59,693 nucleotides of DNA from an uncultured bacterium. Lineage in GTDB: Bacteria; Bacteroidota; Bacteroidia; Chitinophagales; Chitinophagaceae. Every line of letters begins with the position of its first letter. Within the stretch, counting starts at the first letter, position 1. This document shows positions 36,615 to 45,497 of this stretch, piece after piece. The notes beneath the pieces were generated by a model that had not been told where the DNA came from, made no database searches, and saw only the letters and a program-made list of their open reading frames with translations. The position numbers and the translations under genes are program-made. The stretch is taken from positions 1 through 59,693 of the forward strand of contig CAILKQ010000005.1 in the NCBI GenBank assembly GCA_903834825.1, read 5' to 3'.

Positions 36615-37664
36615 TTATTGTGGCATGAGTACTTGGTCAATTTTGTGGTATACACCATTGATGGCATGCCTATCAACTGCTGTAATTTTTGAATAGGTTA
36701 GATTTTTAAACCCTTTGACACCTTGGGTTGCATCAACTGTCAACAATGGAGCTGTAGGCAATGAAGCGGACAGAAGCGTTGGTACAGGTGTTGCGCCAGT
36801 GGGAAGATTTGGTGAAAAAGCACGTGCCATCAATACATGGTAAGCAACAATTCCTTGAACCGTGGCTGTAGGAAGCAATCCAAATGAAGCAGGAGAAACA
36901 GGTAATCTAAGGGCTGTGAACAAAGCCATGAATGCTGTATTGGTTGGAGCCATCACAGTAAAATTGGCCAAAGGATTGGCCAAATAATCCTGGAAACGTG
37001 AACCAGTTGGTACACCAACATCAGCCCTTAGGATAGCAGCAACAAGATAGGACATATCAGCTTCTCGAGAGATAGTGTCCAACAACACCCGTGTTGGAGG
37101 TGCTACAACTGCAGCAGTTACGTGGATGGCACCGTTGGCAGCATCAACATCTGGGGTAACTACAGGGATGTTGTTCACCCAAACCCTATCCCCTCTTTTG
37201 GAAGGGAAACTGCTGAACCTCACCAATGGACTTGTATTTGGGGCAGGGATGATAAAAGATGTTGGCATCTGTACATTGGGGAATGTTGTGGGTACAGCAG
37301 ATGACATCAATTTTCGGCCTGGAATAACATGGTATTGCACAATGCTGGTTACAGAAGCAGCTGGAAGTGCATTGATGGCTGCCAAAGGGATACCAGATGC
37401 GATAAAAGCAGCATCACTGGGTGCAAAAACAGTAAATTCATTGTTTTTGTCAGAAACAGCAGCCATCATTCCAGCCTTTGTAACAGCTGCCTTGAGGATT
37501 GAAAAATTAGGATTGGTATTCAGAATATCCCCAATGGTACTGCCAGCCGTTGTTTTAACGATGGGCATTGCAGCTGGAACATCCTTGTTGCAAGAAGTTG
37601 ATGCTACCACTACCAGCAAGATCAGCGGAAGGATAAACCTGAGTGAATTGTATATTTTTTTCAT
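36615..37664 (-). CDS. Lipoprotein with two fasciclin (FAS1) domains
   Basis: The 349-residue protein has a lipoprotein signal peptide with Cys25 after 'VASTS' and two FAS1 domains. Their markers are 'GDILNTNPNFSILKAAV' and 'EFTVFAPSDAAFIASG' in the first, and 'ANFTVMAPTNTAFMALF' and 'VQGIVAYHVLMARAF' in the second, each ending in the H-containing motif 'NGVYHKIDQVLM' or its equivalent. FAS1 domains mediate surface adhesion. It starts 36 bases after the TonB receptor stop on the same strand, so the two may be co-transcribed. Confidence 0.93.
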   Translation of the reverse strand: MKKIYNSLRFILPLILLVVVASTSCNKDVPAAMPIVKTTAGSTIGDILNTNPNFSILKAAVTKAGMMAAVSDKNNEFTVFAPSDAAFIASGIPLAAINALPAASVTSIVQYHVIPGRKLMSSAVPTTFPNVQMPTSFIIPAPNTSPLVRFSSFPSKRGDRVWVNNIPVVTPDVDAANGAIHVTAAVVAPPTRVLLDTISREADMSYLVAAILRADVGVPTGSRFQDYLANPLANFTVMAPTNTAFMALFTALRLPVSPASFGLLPTATVQGIVAYHVLMARAFSPNLPTGATPVPTLLSASLPTAPLLTVDATQGVKGFKNLTYSKITAVDRHAINGVYHKIDQVLMPQ

Positions 37665-37700
37665 GATATTTTTTTTATTTCAATGATTTGAACTGACCAA

Positions 37701-40439
37701 TTAGAAAATGTTATACCCAAATGATACATAGTACAAACCACCGATGGAAGGATTGGCCATTGCGGTGATATAGTATTGGTTGAACAAGTTATTGGCACCC
37801 AATTTGAAAACAGAATTGATGGCAGGTAATTTGTAGCTGATCTGAGCATCAACAACTTGATAAGCTGGAACATCCCCATTGCCAAGCTCACTTGTATAAG
37901 CAAACTCAGACTGGAATCGATAAACAAAATTAAATCCAATGCGCTTATTTTTCCCTAAACCATTATTTCCAAATATTGCATTAGCCTTGTACTTAGGTGC
38001 ATTGAAATAAGTGATATAGCCATTCGGAACTTCGCCCAAACGATCTGTTGAAAAATTGGAGTTTACGTAGAAACCTTTTTTGAATTTATACTCCAATGAT
38101 ATACCTAATCCTGAAGTTTTTACAGGAGTTGGTGAATTGATCGGGAAAGAAATGATTCTTCTTGTAGCAGCATTGAGCACATCTGCAGGGCTCGGGGTAC
38201 TTTTGATGGATTGCGCAACAATTACCCGGGTGATGAAATCCTGATAGTTCCCTATATATGCATAAGCATCTACCAATAACCTTGAATTGGCAAGCAATCC
38301 ACGGTAACCCAATTCAAATGAAGTTACCGACTCAGGGTTGAATTCAGGAAGATCCTGGACTTTCAACTGTCCTGCACCGAGCGCAGCAACGGAGTAAACG
38401 GGATTGGTAGTTACCTTATAGTAATCTTTCATGGCAGGGACGCCACCTGAAAGGATGGCTCCACCCACCGCAAGATTGATGTATTGTTGTTGGGTAGATG
38501 GGAATCTATAGGCAGTTTGATAAGAGAACCTAAGGTGGTTGTCTTTTGCCACTTTAAAGAGCATGGTGGCCCTTGGGGTGAATCGACCTTTGAAGTTTTC
38601 ATTCTTATCAAATCGACCAGAAACGGTAAACTTGATCAGGTCTTTGGCAAAACCTTTGGCAAGCTGAACATATGCACCGTATTCGTTGATAGGGATTTTG
38701 TTGGCAGAATCAGCAAACAAAGTTCCTTCAGAATTGAGTAAAAATCTCCTGAAATTACCACCAACCAATACTTCTGCAAACTTTCCAGTCAACTCACTGA
38801 GGTTGTATTGACCTTCAACTGCATATAAATTGGTTCTATCGATCAATCTGCCACCACCTTTGGAGATTGGCTTCATCCGTATAGGATCATAGAGAGCCTG
38901 AAACTGTGCAGTTCCTGCGATTGGTCTTCCAGCATCTGCTAAAGAACGGGCCATGTTGTGTGCGTCAATATGAGACATGCCATTCAACTTTCCACCGAGG
39001 AAGGCTTGACCATATTCAGTATACCATTGCTGTGAACCTTTCCACGCTTCATTAAAGAGGCGTGTAGTAACAGTAGTGTTGTATGATTGACCAGCATTTT
39101 CTTGTGTTGTATAGGCTCTCAACATCCAGTTCTTGTGCTTGAATTCAAGTTTATACTGTCCTAATTTAAAGTCAAGAATAGAATAACGCTCACTTCCTGT
39201 GTAAACAGTATTTCCAGTTCCCCAATTGGCAGAAAGGATTGCTTCAATGGAATTGGTAAGCTTATAGTTCAAAGAACCGCCCAATTTGAAATTAACGGTG
39301 TTAGGATTGGTCACGTCTTTTTCAGCATAACCTGTTCTTGAAACCATGTTAGGAGTTCCTGTCAATGTAGAAATATAGGGAGCCAAAAAAGGCGCCTGAC
39401 CTGCAATACCATTGAGGACAAGATTCAAATCAAGGTTGGTTTCGTCTCCGTAAACGTTCAACCCATCATAGTTGGGATCAGTATTGCGCGTTCCAGCAAT
39501 AACGGTATTAAAACCATTTCCAGGTGCCCTGTTGATGTTTCTGTTGTCTGCGGCAAGCCAATCTTGAGCTTGGATAATACCTGCAGTGAATTTGTATGCA
39601 AACTTATCAGAAACTTTTTTGGCATAACGAACATCCCAATTGTAATAAGGTGCAGGATCACGGTATTTGCCATCCGTATGCATCATACCATTCTTCATTT
39701 GAAATGAAAGCCCTTGGTATTTGAAAGGATCTTTGCTGTTGATCAACAAAGTACCATTCATACCACCTGGTCCATAAAGAGCAGATGAGGCACCTTGCAA
39801 AAGCTCCATGCTTTCAACATCGAGTTCATTCAGTGCGGCAATGCTACCCACAGAAAAGTTCAAACCTGGTGCCTGATTGTCCATTCCATCAACAATCTGT
39901 GTGAACCTTGTATTACCACTACCAGAAAAACCTCTGGTGGTAACTGTTTTGAAGGTTAAACTTGATGCAACCATGTCTACACCTTTCAGGTTGGTTGCCA
40001 TGTCAAAATAGTCTGCAGAAGGTGAATTCCGGATGGTAGCAAGACTTATGCGTTCAATAGAAACAGGCGATTCAAGGATTTTAGTTGGAGTTCTTGTGGC
40101 AGATACAACAACTTCCTCACCCAAAGTGGAAGTAGGATTCAATGAAACTGATTTCATTTCACCGGCGGCAGCAACACTAACTTCAGTGATCGCATAACCA
40201 ATAGAAGAAAAAAGAATGCTAACAGGAAATTTGGTATTTGAGGGCAAACTGAGACGGAAGTTACCTTTGTTGTCGGTAAACGTTCCATTGGAGTTTCCCT
40301 TGAGGGTAATAGAAACTGCGCCCAATGATTCACCTCCAGAAGCGCTCTTCACATTTCCGGTTAAAATAACATTTTGCGCGTTAACAATAGCCGGCAGCAT
40401 CAACAGTAGGAATGCTGCATAGCAAGCTAATCTTTTCAT
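37701..40439 (-). CDS. TonB-dependent outer-membrane receptor
   Basis: The 912-residue protein imports a ligand through the outer membrane using TonB energy. It has a signal peptide ('CYAAFLLLMLPAIVNAQ'), a carboxypeptidase-like N-terminal domain ('VILTGNVKSASGGESLGAV' to about residue 95), a plug domain ('VVVSATRTPTKILESPVS', 'LNELDVESMELLQGASSAL') and a long beta-barrel that ends 'YVSFGYNIF' with a terminal aromatic residue. No SusD partner is next to it, so it is not a standard glycan-uptake pair. The neighbouring fasciclin lipoprotein may be a surface partner. The ligand is unknown. Confidence 0.95.
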   Translation of the reverse strand: MKRLACYAAFLLLMLPAIVNAQNVILTGNVKSASGGESLGAVSITLKGNSNGTFTDNKGNFRLSLPSNTKFPVSILFSSIGYAITEVSVAAAGEMKSVSLNPTSTLGEEVVVSATRTPTKILESPVSIERISLATIRNSPSADYFDMATNLKGVDMVASSLTFKTVTTRGFSGSGNTRFTQIVDGMDNQAPGLNFSVGSIAALNELDVESMELLQGASSALYGPGGMNGTLLINSKDPFKYQGLSFQMKNGMMHTDGKYRDPAPYYNWDVRYAKKVSDKFAYKFTAGIIQAQDWLAADNRNINRAPGNGFNTVIAGTRNTDPNYDGLNVYGDETNLDLNLVLNGIAGQAPFLAPYISTLTGTPNMVSRTGYAEKDVTNPNTVNFKLGGSLNYKLTNSIEAILSANWGTGNTVYTGSERYSILDFKLGQYKLEFKHKNWMLRAYTTQENAGQSYNTTVTTRLFNEAWKGSQQWYTEYGQAFLGGKLNGMSHIDAHNMARSLADAGRPIAGTAQFQALYDPIRMKPISKGGGRLIDRTNLYAVEGQYNLSELTGKFAEVLVGGNFRRFLLNSEGTLFADSANKIPINEYGAYVQLAKGFAKDLIKFTVSGRFDKNENFKGRFTPRATMLFKVAKDNHLRFSYQTAYRFPSTQQQYINLAVGGAILSGGVPAMKDYYKVTTNPVYSVAALGAGQLKVQDLPEFNPESVTSFELGYRGLLANSRLLVDAYAYIGNYQDFITRVIVAQSIKSTPSPADVLNAATRRIISFPINSPTPVKTSGLGISLEYKFKKGFYVNSNFSTDRLGEVPNGYITYFNAPKYKANAIFGNNGLGKNKRIGFNFVYRFQSEFAYTSELGNGDVPAYQVVDAQISYKLPAINSVFKLGANNLFNQYYITAMANPSIGGLYYVSFGYNIF

Positions 40440-40465
40440 AAGCAGTAGTTTTAATCAATTTGGAT

Positions 40466-40497
40466 CCAAAATAGGCATTGTTAATATCATTAACAAA
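40466..40497 (-). promoter_or_regulatory. Putative promoter with operator-like palindrome of the TonB receptor
   Basis: On the minus strand TTTG (40494-40497) is followed after 20 bases by TATTTTGG (40466-40473), a near match to TTTG-N20-TAnnTTTG. Between and over them lies the palindrome TTGTTAAT-ATC-ATTAACAA (40478-40496), 8-base arms with a 3-base spacer. A dyad inside the promoter spacer is a typical repressor position. Confidence 0.45.
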
Positions 40498-40575
40498 TTT
40501 TGAAACAACTAAAAAAGCCTAATGTTCATGCTGTTTAAAATTGGAAGTTTCAGTCACTGAATCTAATTTAGTGGT

Positions 40576-41499
40576 ATGAACCCATTTAACTTCCCTAACC
40601 AAACTTCATTTTACTCAGGTAAAGTGAGGGATGTGTACAGCATTCGTGATCAATATTTGGTAATGGTGGCCAGCAACAGGATATCCGCTTTTGATGTAAT
40701 TTTACCGAGGCCTATTCCATATAAAGGACAGGTTTTGAACCAGATAGCAGCATATATGTTAAGCAATACCAAAGATATTTGTTCCAATTGGTTGATGGAT
40801 GTTCCAGCTCCCAATGTATCGATTGGCCATCTTTGTACTCCTTTCAAAATAGAAATGGTTATAAGAGGTAACCTGGTTGGTCATGCCTGGCGAACATACC
40901 AATCAGGCAGAATTTTATGTGGCCAAGTCATGCCAGATGGCCTTAAGGAAAATGATTTTTTCCCCATTCCTTTGATTACGCCATCAACAAAAGCTGCTGC
41001 TGGCCATGATGAAGACATCAGCGAAGCAGAAATTATTGCACAGGGGCTTGCAACAAATGAAGAATGGGAAGTCCTGAAAAAATACACATTCGCCTTGTTT
41101 GAAAGAGGTAAGACAATTGCTGCAAATCAAGGGCTCATTCTGGCGGATACCAAGTATGAATTTGGAAAGCTTGACAATCAGATTGTATTGATGGATGAAA
41201 TACATACCCCCGATTCATCAAGGTATTTCTTTGCAGAAGGATTTGATGAAAGACAATCCAAGGGAGAACGACAGCTTCAGTTAAGCAAGGAGTTTGTGAG
41301 AGAATGGTTGATGGCCAATGGTTTTATGGGAAAAGAAGGACAAACGGTACCTGAAATGTCTGATGAATGGATTGCTACCATCTCAGGAAGGTACATTGAA
41401 TTGTATGAAAAACTGATTGGGGAACCTTTCTCTCCTGCTGAGATTTCTGATGAGGATACCTATGATAGGGTTGTTACCGCATTGAATGCATTGGCTTAG
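40576..41499 (+). CDS. purC: Phosphoribosylaminoimidazole-succinocarboxamide synthase
   Basis: PurC ligates aspartate to CAIR in purine synthesis. The 307-residue protein contains 'FYSGKVRDVYSI' (SAICAR synthase signature), 'DRISAFD'-type 'SNRISAFDVILPRPIPYKG', 'EMVIRGNLVGHAW' and 'LADTKYEFG', all at normal positions; the C-terminal tail is the bacterial longer form. It is divergent from the TonB receptor. Its TAG stop overlaps the trhO TAA stop in the sequence TTAG at 41496-41499. Confidence 0.97.
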   Translation: MNPFNFPNQTSFYSGKVRDVYSIRDQYLVMVASNRISAFDVILPRPIPYKGQVLNQIAAYMLSNTKDICSNWLMDVPAPNVSIGHLCTPFKIEMVIRGNLVGHAWRTYQSGRILCGQVMPDGLKENDFFPIPLITPSTKAAAGHDEDISEAEIIAQGLATNEEWEVLKKYTFALFERGKTIAANQGLILADTKYEFGKLDNQIVLMDEIHTPDSSRYFFAEGFDERQSKGERQLQLSKEFVREWLMANGFMGKEGQTVPEMSDEWIATISGRYIELYEKLIGEPFSPAEISDEDTYDRVVTALNALA

Positions 41500-42605
41500 G
41501 ATATTTTATTTTCCCTGGAAAGGGCATTCATCCGCTGCTTGGATTTGTTGAAAATATTACGGCCCTTGTCCTGTCCCTTTCGGGCTTCTTTTTGTTCCAT
41601 CTCGGGTAACTTGATGATTTCAAGGCATTCCTTACTGCAACATCCCCCGAGGGCATTCTTGCATGCTTCACACTGTATGAAGAGCAAATGACAACTGCTG
41701 TTGTTGCAATTCACATGTTCATCGCAAGGGTTACTACATACATGGCAATGGGAAATAATATCTGCTGTGATGCGTTCACCCAGGCGCTCATCGAATACGA
41801 AATTCTTTCCTATGAAATTATTTTCCAATCCTTGGTCACGCACTTGGTTGATATAGTTGATAATGCCACCTTCAAGGTGAAAAACATTTTTAAATCCCTT
41901 GTGAAGCATCCAGGCACTGGCTTTTTCACATCTAATACCACCAGTACAATACATGATAATTGTACGTTCTTTCTCTTTTTCAAACATGTCTGAGGCCATG
42001 GGCAACTGTTCCCTAAATGTGTCACTGGGTATTTCTATGGCATCCTTAAACCTTCCCACTTCATACTCATAATGATTGCGCATATCAATCACCATTGTAC
42101 CTGGATCTTTGACCATTTCATTAAATGATTGCGCATCTACATAACGGCCTTTATTTTCCATTGAAAAAGCAGGGTCTTTTATACCATCAGCCACTATTTT
42201 CTTTCGTACTTTGATATCAAGTACATAAAAAGCATTCCCTTTTTCTTCTACAGCCTTGTTCAACCGCAAGCCATTCAAGGCGGGAAAACTATATAGAAAG
42301 GACTTCAGGTCTTCGAAATGATCTACAGGACAATTGATTTGTGCGTTGATGCCTTCCTCTGCAATGTAAATCCGTCCAAAAACACCCAGTTGTTTAAGTT
42401 GGCAATACCATTCATCTCTCATTTTTGCAGGATCAGCAATAGAAAAATAACAATAAAAAGAAACTGTATTTTTGGGTGTGGGATCATTTTGTGCCCTTTC
42501 CTTCAAGACTTGTCTCGAAACCCTGTTGTGAAATGTTGCCATAAATGATTTTAATTCCTTGAGGTGTTGGAAATTCGGTTGCAGGCCGAACAAAATCCGA
42601 AACAT
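41496..42605 (-). CDS. trhO: tRNA uridine-34 hydroxylase (rhodanese-like)
   Basis: TrhO (YceA, UPF0176) hydroxylates uridine 34 of some tRNAs. The protein has the N-terminal acylphosphatase-like domain ('YCYFSIADPAKM', 'IYIAEEGINAQINCP') and the rhodanese domain with the conserved Cys in 'IIMYCTGGIRCEKASAW', followed by a cysteine-rich zinc-binding tail ('CHVCSNPCDEHVNCNN', 'CHLLFIQCEAC'). The ORF is 369 residues from 42605, but the family-like start is the ATG at 42542 ('MATFHNRVSRQVL'). The C-terminal end is basic. Confidence 0.92.
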   Translation of the reverse strand: MFRILFGLQPNFQHLKELKSFMATFHNRVSRQVLKERAQNDPTPKNTVSFYCYFSIADPAKMRDEWYCQLKQLGVFGRIYIAEEGINAQINCPVDHFEDLKSFLYSFPALNGLRLNKAVEEKGNAFYVLDIKVRKKIVADGIKDPAFSMENKGRYVDAQSFNEMVKDPGTMVIDMRNHYEYEVGRFKDAIEIPSDTFREQLPMASDMFEKEKERTIIMYCTGGIRCEKASAWMLHKGFKNVFHLEGGIINYINQVRDQGLENNFIGKNFVFDERLGERITADIISHCHVCSNPCDEHVNCNNSSCHLLFIQCEACKNALGGCCSKECLEIIKLPEMEQKEARKGQDKGRNIFNKSKQRMNALSRENKIS

Positions 42606-42637
42606 GGCAAAATTAATAAAAAGGATTGATGGCCTGA

Positions 42638-45115
42638 TCAGTTATCTGTGAAAACTGCAGAGAAACCACGAATGCCAAGCCTAATTCCATGTGTTGAACC
42701 CAATGATTGTCCGTGCCCTCTGATATAATCAACACGAAGCACCTTGATGATATTGTCAATTCCTAAAAATAACTCCTGGTAACTCCTGTCTTTCAACAAG
42801 ATCATGTTGGCACCTGTAACAAGACGCAAATTGAGTTTTTTGATGAGTGGAATCTTGTTGGTGAGCAATCCATTGAGCTTGTATTCGCCATGAAACTCTC
42901 CAAAGAATTTTTCCTTGTTGGAAAATGAATAGAAAGGTGCAACTTGAAAACTTTCTACGTAAGGAGTAGCTTTTCCCGTCAGATTACCGATAAAATGATT
43001 GTAATCGGGCAATTCAACACGCTGTGCTCGCAAAAAGCCTCCTGATTGAATTTTATATTTAAATTCTCCCCCAATCTTGAAATTGATGTCTCCAACCATG
43101 GAAATTCTCCATTTCCCAAACCTTGAATCATTGTCAAATAAACCGCTAATGGCCCGGGAATATTGAAAACTGAAAACAGGTGATCTTGAAAAAGTATTTA
43201 CCTGACCATCAGGTAATTCTACATACCTGGCACCGGGTCTGAACCGGAACCTGATGGAAGCCACGAGAGATTGATGGGCAACCATTGGCCCCGTTCCTGC
43301 TTCGATGGGGTAATTGGGGGTCAGGTTTTTAAATTTGCCTCTGTTACCCCCTATTTGCAATGTATCGACATTGGTCATCGGGTTGCGGTTTTGATATTGG
43401 ATGCTTGCATCCATGTCGATCCCATGGCCCAAGGCTTTGAAATAACCTGCTTGTAAAAAATTTGCCTGGTATATTTTCATGTAATTGGCACCATCAAACA
43501 GGGTTGATACCGTATTCATGATTTGCGGAATAGGATTGGCATTGTTGAACTGAAACACTTTTTTGCCCATTGTAATAGAAAGCCTGTTCACAAATTTTTT
43601 ACCATATTTGAAGGAACTGGAGAAATAAGCATTGAGTTGATGGTTAGAGGTGCCATACCGCAACACTGGAGTGATAGAAAATTGGCGTCTTCCTTTTAAA
43701 CCTTTTTCAAAGGCAGCAGAACCTTGCAATACCCACCCTTCAACAGTATTAAAACTGACCGATTTGAGCAAGGGGTCAAAAGACAAGGATGATTGCTTGT
43801 TTCTGTTGATGAAACGCGGGCCATTGACCAAAATACCTAAACCAGTGATGCGGTTCTGAATTCTATCCAGTGAGTCAAGGTATCGGGGATCTTCTCTCCT
43901 CTTTTCGAGTGAATCCTTCTTTTTGAAATCTTCGATTTCCTCTTTCACCAATGGGATTGGCCTTGAAGCATCCCAAAAAGAGGAGGACCGCTTATTGGAC
44001 AATGAGTCAAATTTCAACACTGTTCTTCCAAATTGTTTTTTGTCAAACACAGGATCTATATCATATCTCGAATAAATGGTTGAGAAATATCCTGATGCAG
44101 CAAAACCAAGAAAGTTTATTTCGGGGAAAATGGTTTGCGTAGCCACCATCCATGTATCTCTATTGATGGGATTATACTGTTGCTCTATGCGAATCTTGTC
44201 AGCAAACTCCAACTGAGACTCCTTATCAATGGAAAGGTTAACTGAATGGATATTCCAGCTGTTCTCAATGATCTGGATGTAACCTGTAAACAGTGGCTCC
44301 CATTTCCGCTTGGGGATGACCTGAATTTTATTGACCTGGTATCCATTTTCAAAAAATACGCCAAGGTACTTGTACCGGTAATAAGCCAACGCCCCATCAG
44401 CTATTGGGGACACAAAACCACGGGGATTGAAGGTTTTGGGAAGGGAAACGATATTGTCATAAAAGGAAATCAAGATTGGATTTGCCAATCCCAGTCCATT
44501 GGTCTGACCACTCACCCTTGTTGACTTGACCACTACCCTTACATCATCAGGCTGCCTGAAAGCAATGTCAGAAATGGATTCTGAAAGGAAAATGATTTTG
44601 TTTTTTGAACTGTCCCCGTCTTCAAAATCAACGGGTTGACCCAAAAAATTATCCGGAAAATTGACAGTTCTTATCAGCCCTTTCAAATACGCGTCGCAGG
44701 TATACGCACTAACCTGGGTCTGGTTAAACTTACGCTGCTTGATGGCATTGCGGATGATTTCATAGGCAGGATCCTCCCCTCCTGCTTTAACTTTAACCTC
44801 AGTAAGGGTAAGCGTTGTGTTCTTCATGATAAAGGTCAATCGCATTTCATCACCATCAACCAACGTATCAATGGCTATGGTTTCATAACCAACATGCTGA
44901 ACCACAAAATGATATTTTCCTTTTGGCAATGCCAAGAAAAACTTGCCCTGGTCATTGGACAAAACTGTCTGTTTGCTCTCTTTTACTGTGATATAACAAA
45001 AGCCTAATGGATTGTTGGACTGGTCAACAACAAGTCCATTGATTTTTGTGGCATGGGCATTGGTACAAAAAAATAACAATGAGATCAATACCACAAAATA
45101 TTTGCTGTTCTTCAT
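42638..45115 (-). CDS. DUF5686 outer-membrane protein with carboxypeptidase-like domain
   Basis: The 825-residue protein has a signal peptide ('NSKYFVVLISLLFFCTNAHA'), a carboxypeptidase-regulatory-like domain ('INGLVVDQSNNPLGFCYITV' to about residue 100), then 'EDPAYEIIRNAIKQRKFNQ' and a large region typical of DUF5686, with a beta-barrel-like C-terminus. It is probably an outer-membrane protein of unknown role, widespread in Bacteroidota. It follows the small membrane protein gene by 21 bases. Confidence 0.88.
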   Translation of the reverse strand: MKNSKYFVVLISLLFFCTNAHATKINGLVVDQSNNPLGFCYITVKESKQTVLSNDQGKFFLALPKGKYHFVVQHVGYETIAIDTLVDGDEMRLTFIMKNTTLTLTEVKVKAGGEDPAYEIIRNAIKQRKFNQTQVSAYTCDAYLKGLIRTVNFPDNFLGQPVDFEDGDSSKNKIIFLSESISDIAFRQPDDVRVVVKSTRVSGQTNGLGLANPILISFYDNIVSLPKTFNPRGFVSPIADGALAYYRYKYLGVFFENGYQVNKIQVIPKRKWEPLFTGYIQIIENSWNIHSVNLSIDKESQLEFADKIRIEQQYNPINRDTWMVATQTIFPEINFLGFAASGYFSTIYSRYDIDPVFDKKQFGRTVLKFDSLSNKRSSSFWDASRPIPLVKEEIEDFKKKDSLEKRREDPRYLDSLDRIQNRITGLGILVNGPRFINRNKQSSLSFDPLLKSVSFNTVEGWVLQGSAAFEKGLKGRRQFSITPVLRYGTSNHQLNAYFSSSFKYGKKFVNRLSITMGKKVFQFNNANPIPQIMNTVSTLFDGANYMKIYQANFLQAGYFKALGHGIDMDASIQYQNRNPMTNVDTLQIGGNRGKFKNLTPNYPIEAGTGPMVAHQSLVASIRFRFRPGARYVELPDGQVNTFSRSPVFSFQYSRAISGLFDNDSRFGKWRISMVGDINFKIGGEFKYKIQSGGFLRAQRVELPDYNHFIGNLTGKATPYVESFQVAPFYSFSNKEKFFGEFHGEYKLNGLLTNKIPLIKKLNLRLVTGANMILLKDRSYQELFLGIDNIIKVLRVDYIRGHGQSLGSTHGIRLGIRGFSAVFTDN

Positions 45116-45136
45116 TCAGGTAATTCTTGTCTGTTT

Positions 45137-45487
45137 TTATTTCTTAAAAAGATTGAGCAGAGAACGCGCAGTACTGGCTGACAATCCGGATGTCAATCCA
45201 CCAATCAGTGCAGTGATGAGGATGATGAGATAAGGTGAACTGTTCTTGACCACCAACATGGAAATTCGTTTTGCAAGGATATGGTCATTCGAAACGCTGA
45301 TGAATAGCGCCATCAATCCCCAAAGCAGGAAAACACCGGTGAATGCAGATAAAAAAGACAAACCCCAATGTTGAGGAATGAAAAATCCAGTGAGCATTCC
45401 TGCAAAAACGATGGTCCACCAGGGAAAATAAAGCCCAAGTCCAAACGCCAATGCCGCAGTAATGATAGCAGAAACAATAAATTTCAT
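45137..45487 (-). CDS. Small membrane protein of unknown function
   Basis: The 116-residue protein has three or four hydrophobic segments ('VSAIITAALAFGLGLYFPWW', 'FLSAFTGVFLLWGLMALF', 'YLIILITALIGGLTSGLS') and a short basic C-terminus ('LLNLFKK'). I do not recognise a family. It lies 10 bases after the penicillin-acylase-family gene and 21 before DUF5686, so the three form a unit. Confidence 0.75.
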   Translation of the reverse strand: MKFIVSAIITAALAFGLGLYFPWWTIVFAGMLTGFFIPQHWGLSFLSAFTGVFLLWGLMALFISVSNDHILAKRISMLVVKNSSPYLIILITALIGGLTSGLSASTARSLLNLFKK

Positions 45488-45497
45488 GATGTTTTAT

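Noticed and set aside
37075-37686. 203-codon frame on plus strand inside the fasciclin gene
   Set aside because: Antisense to a lipoprotein with clear FAS1 domains; low-complexity Ala/Val composition.
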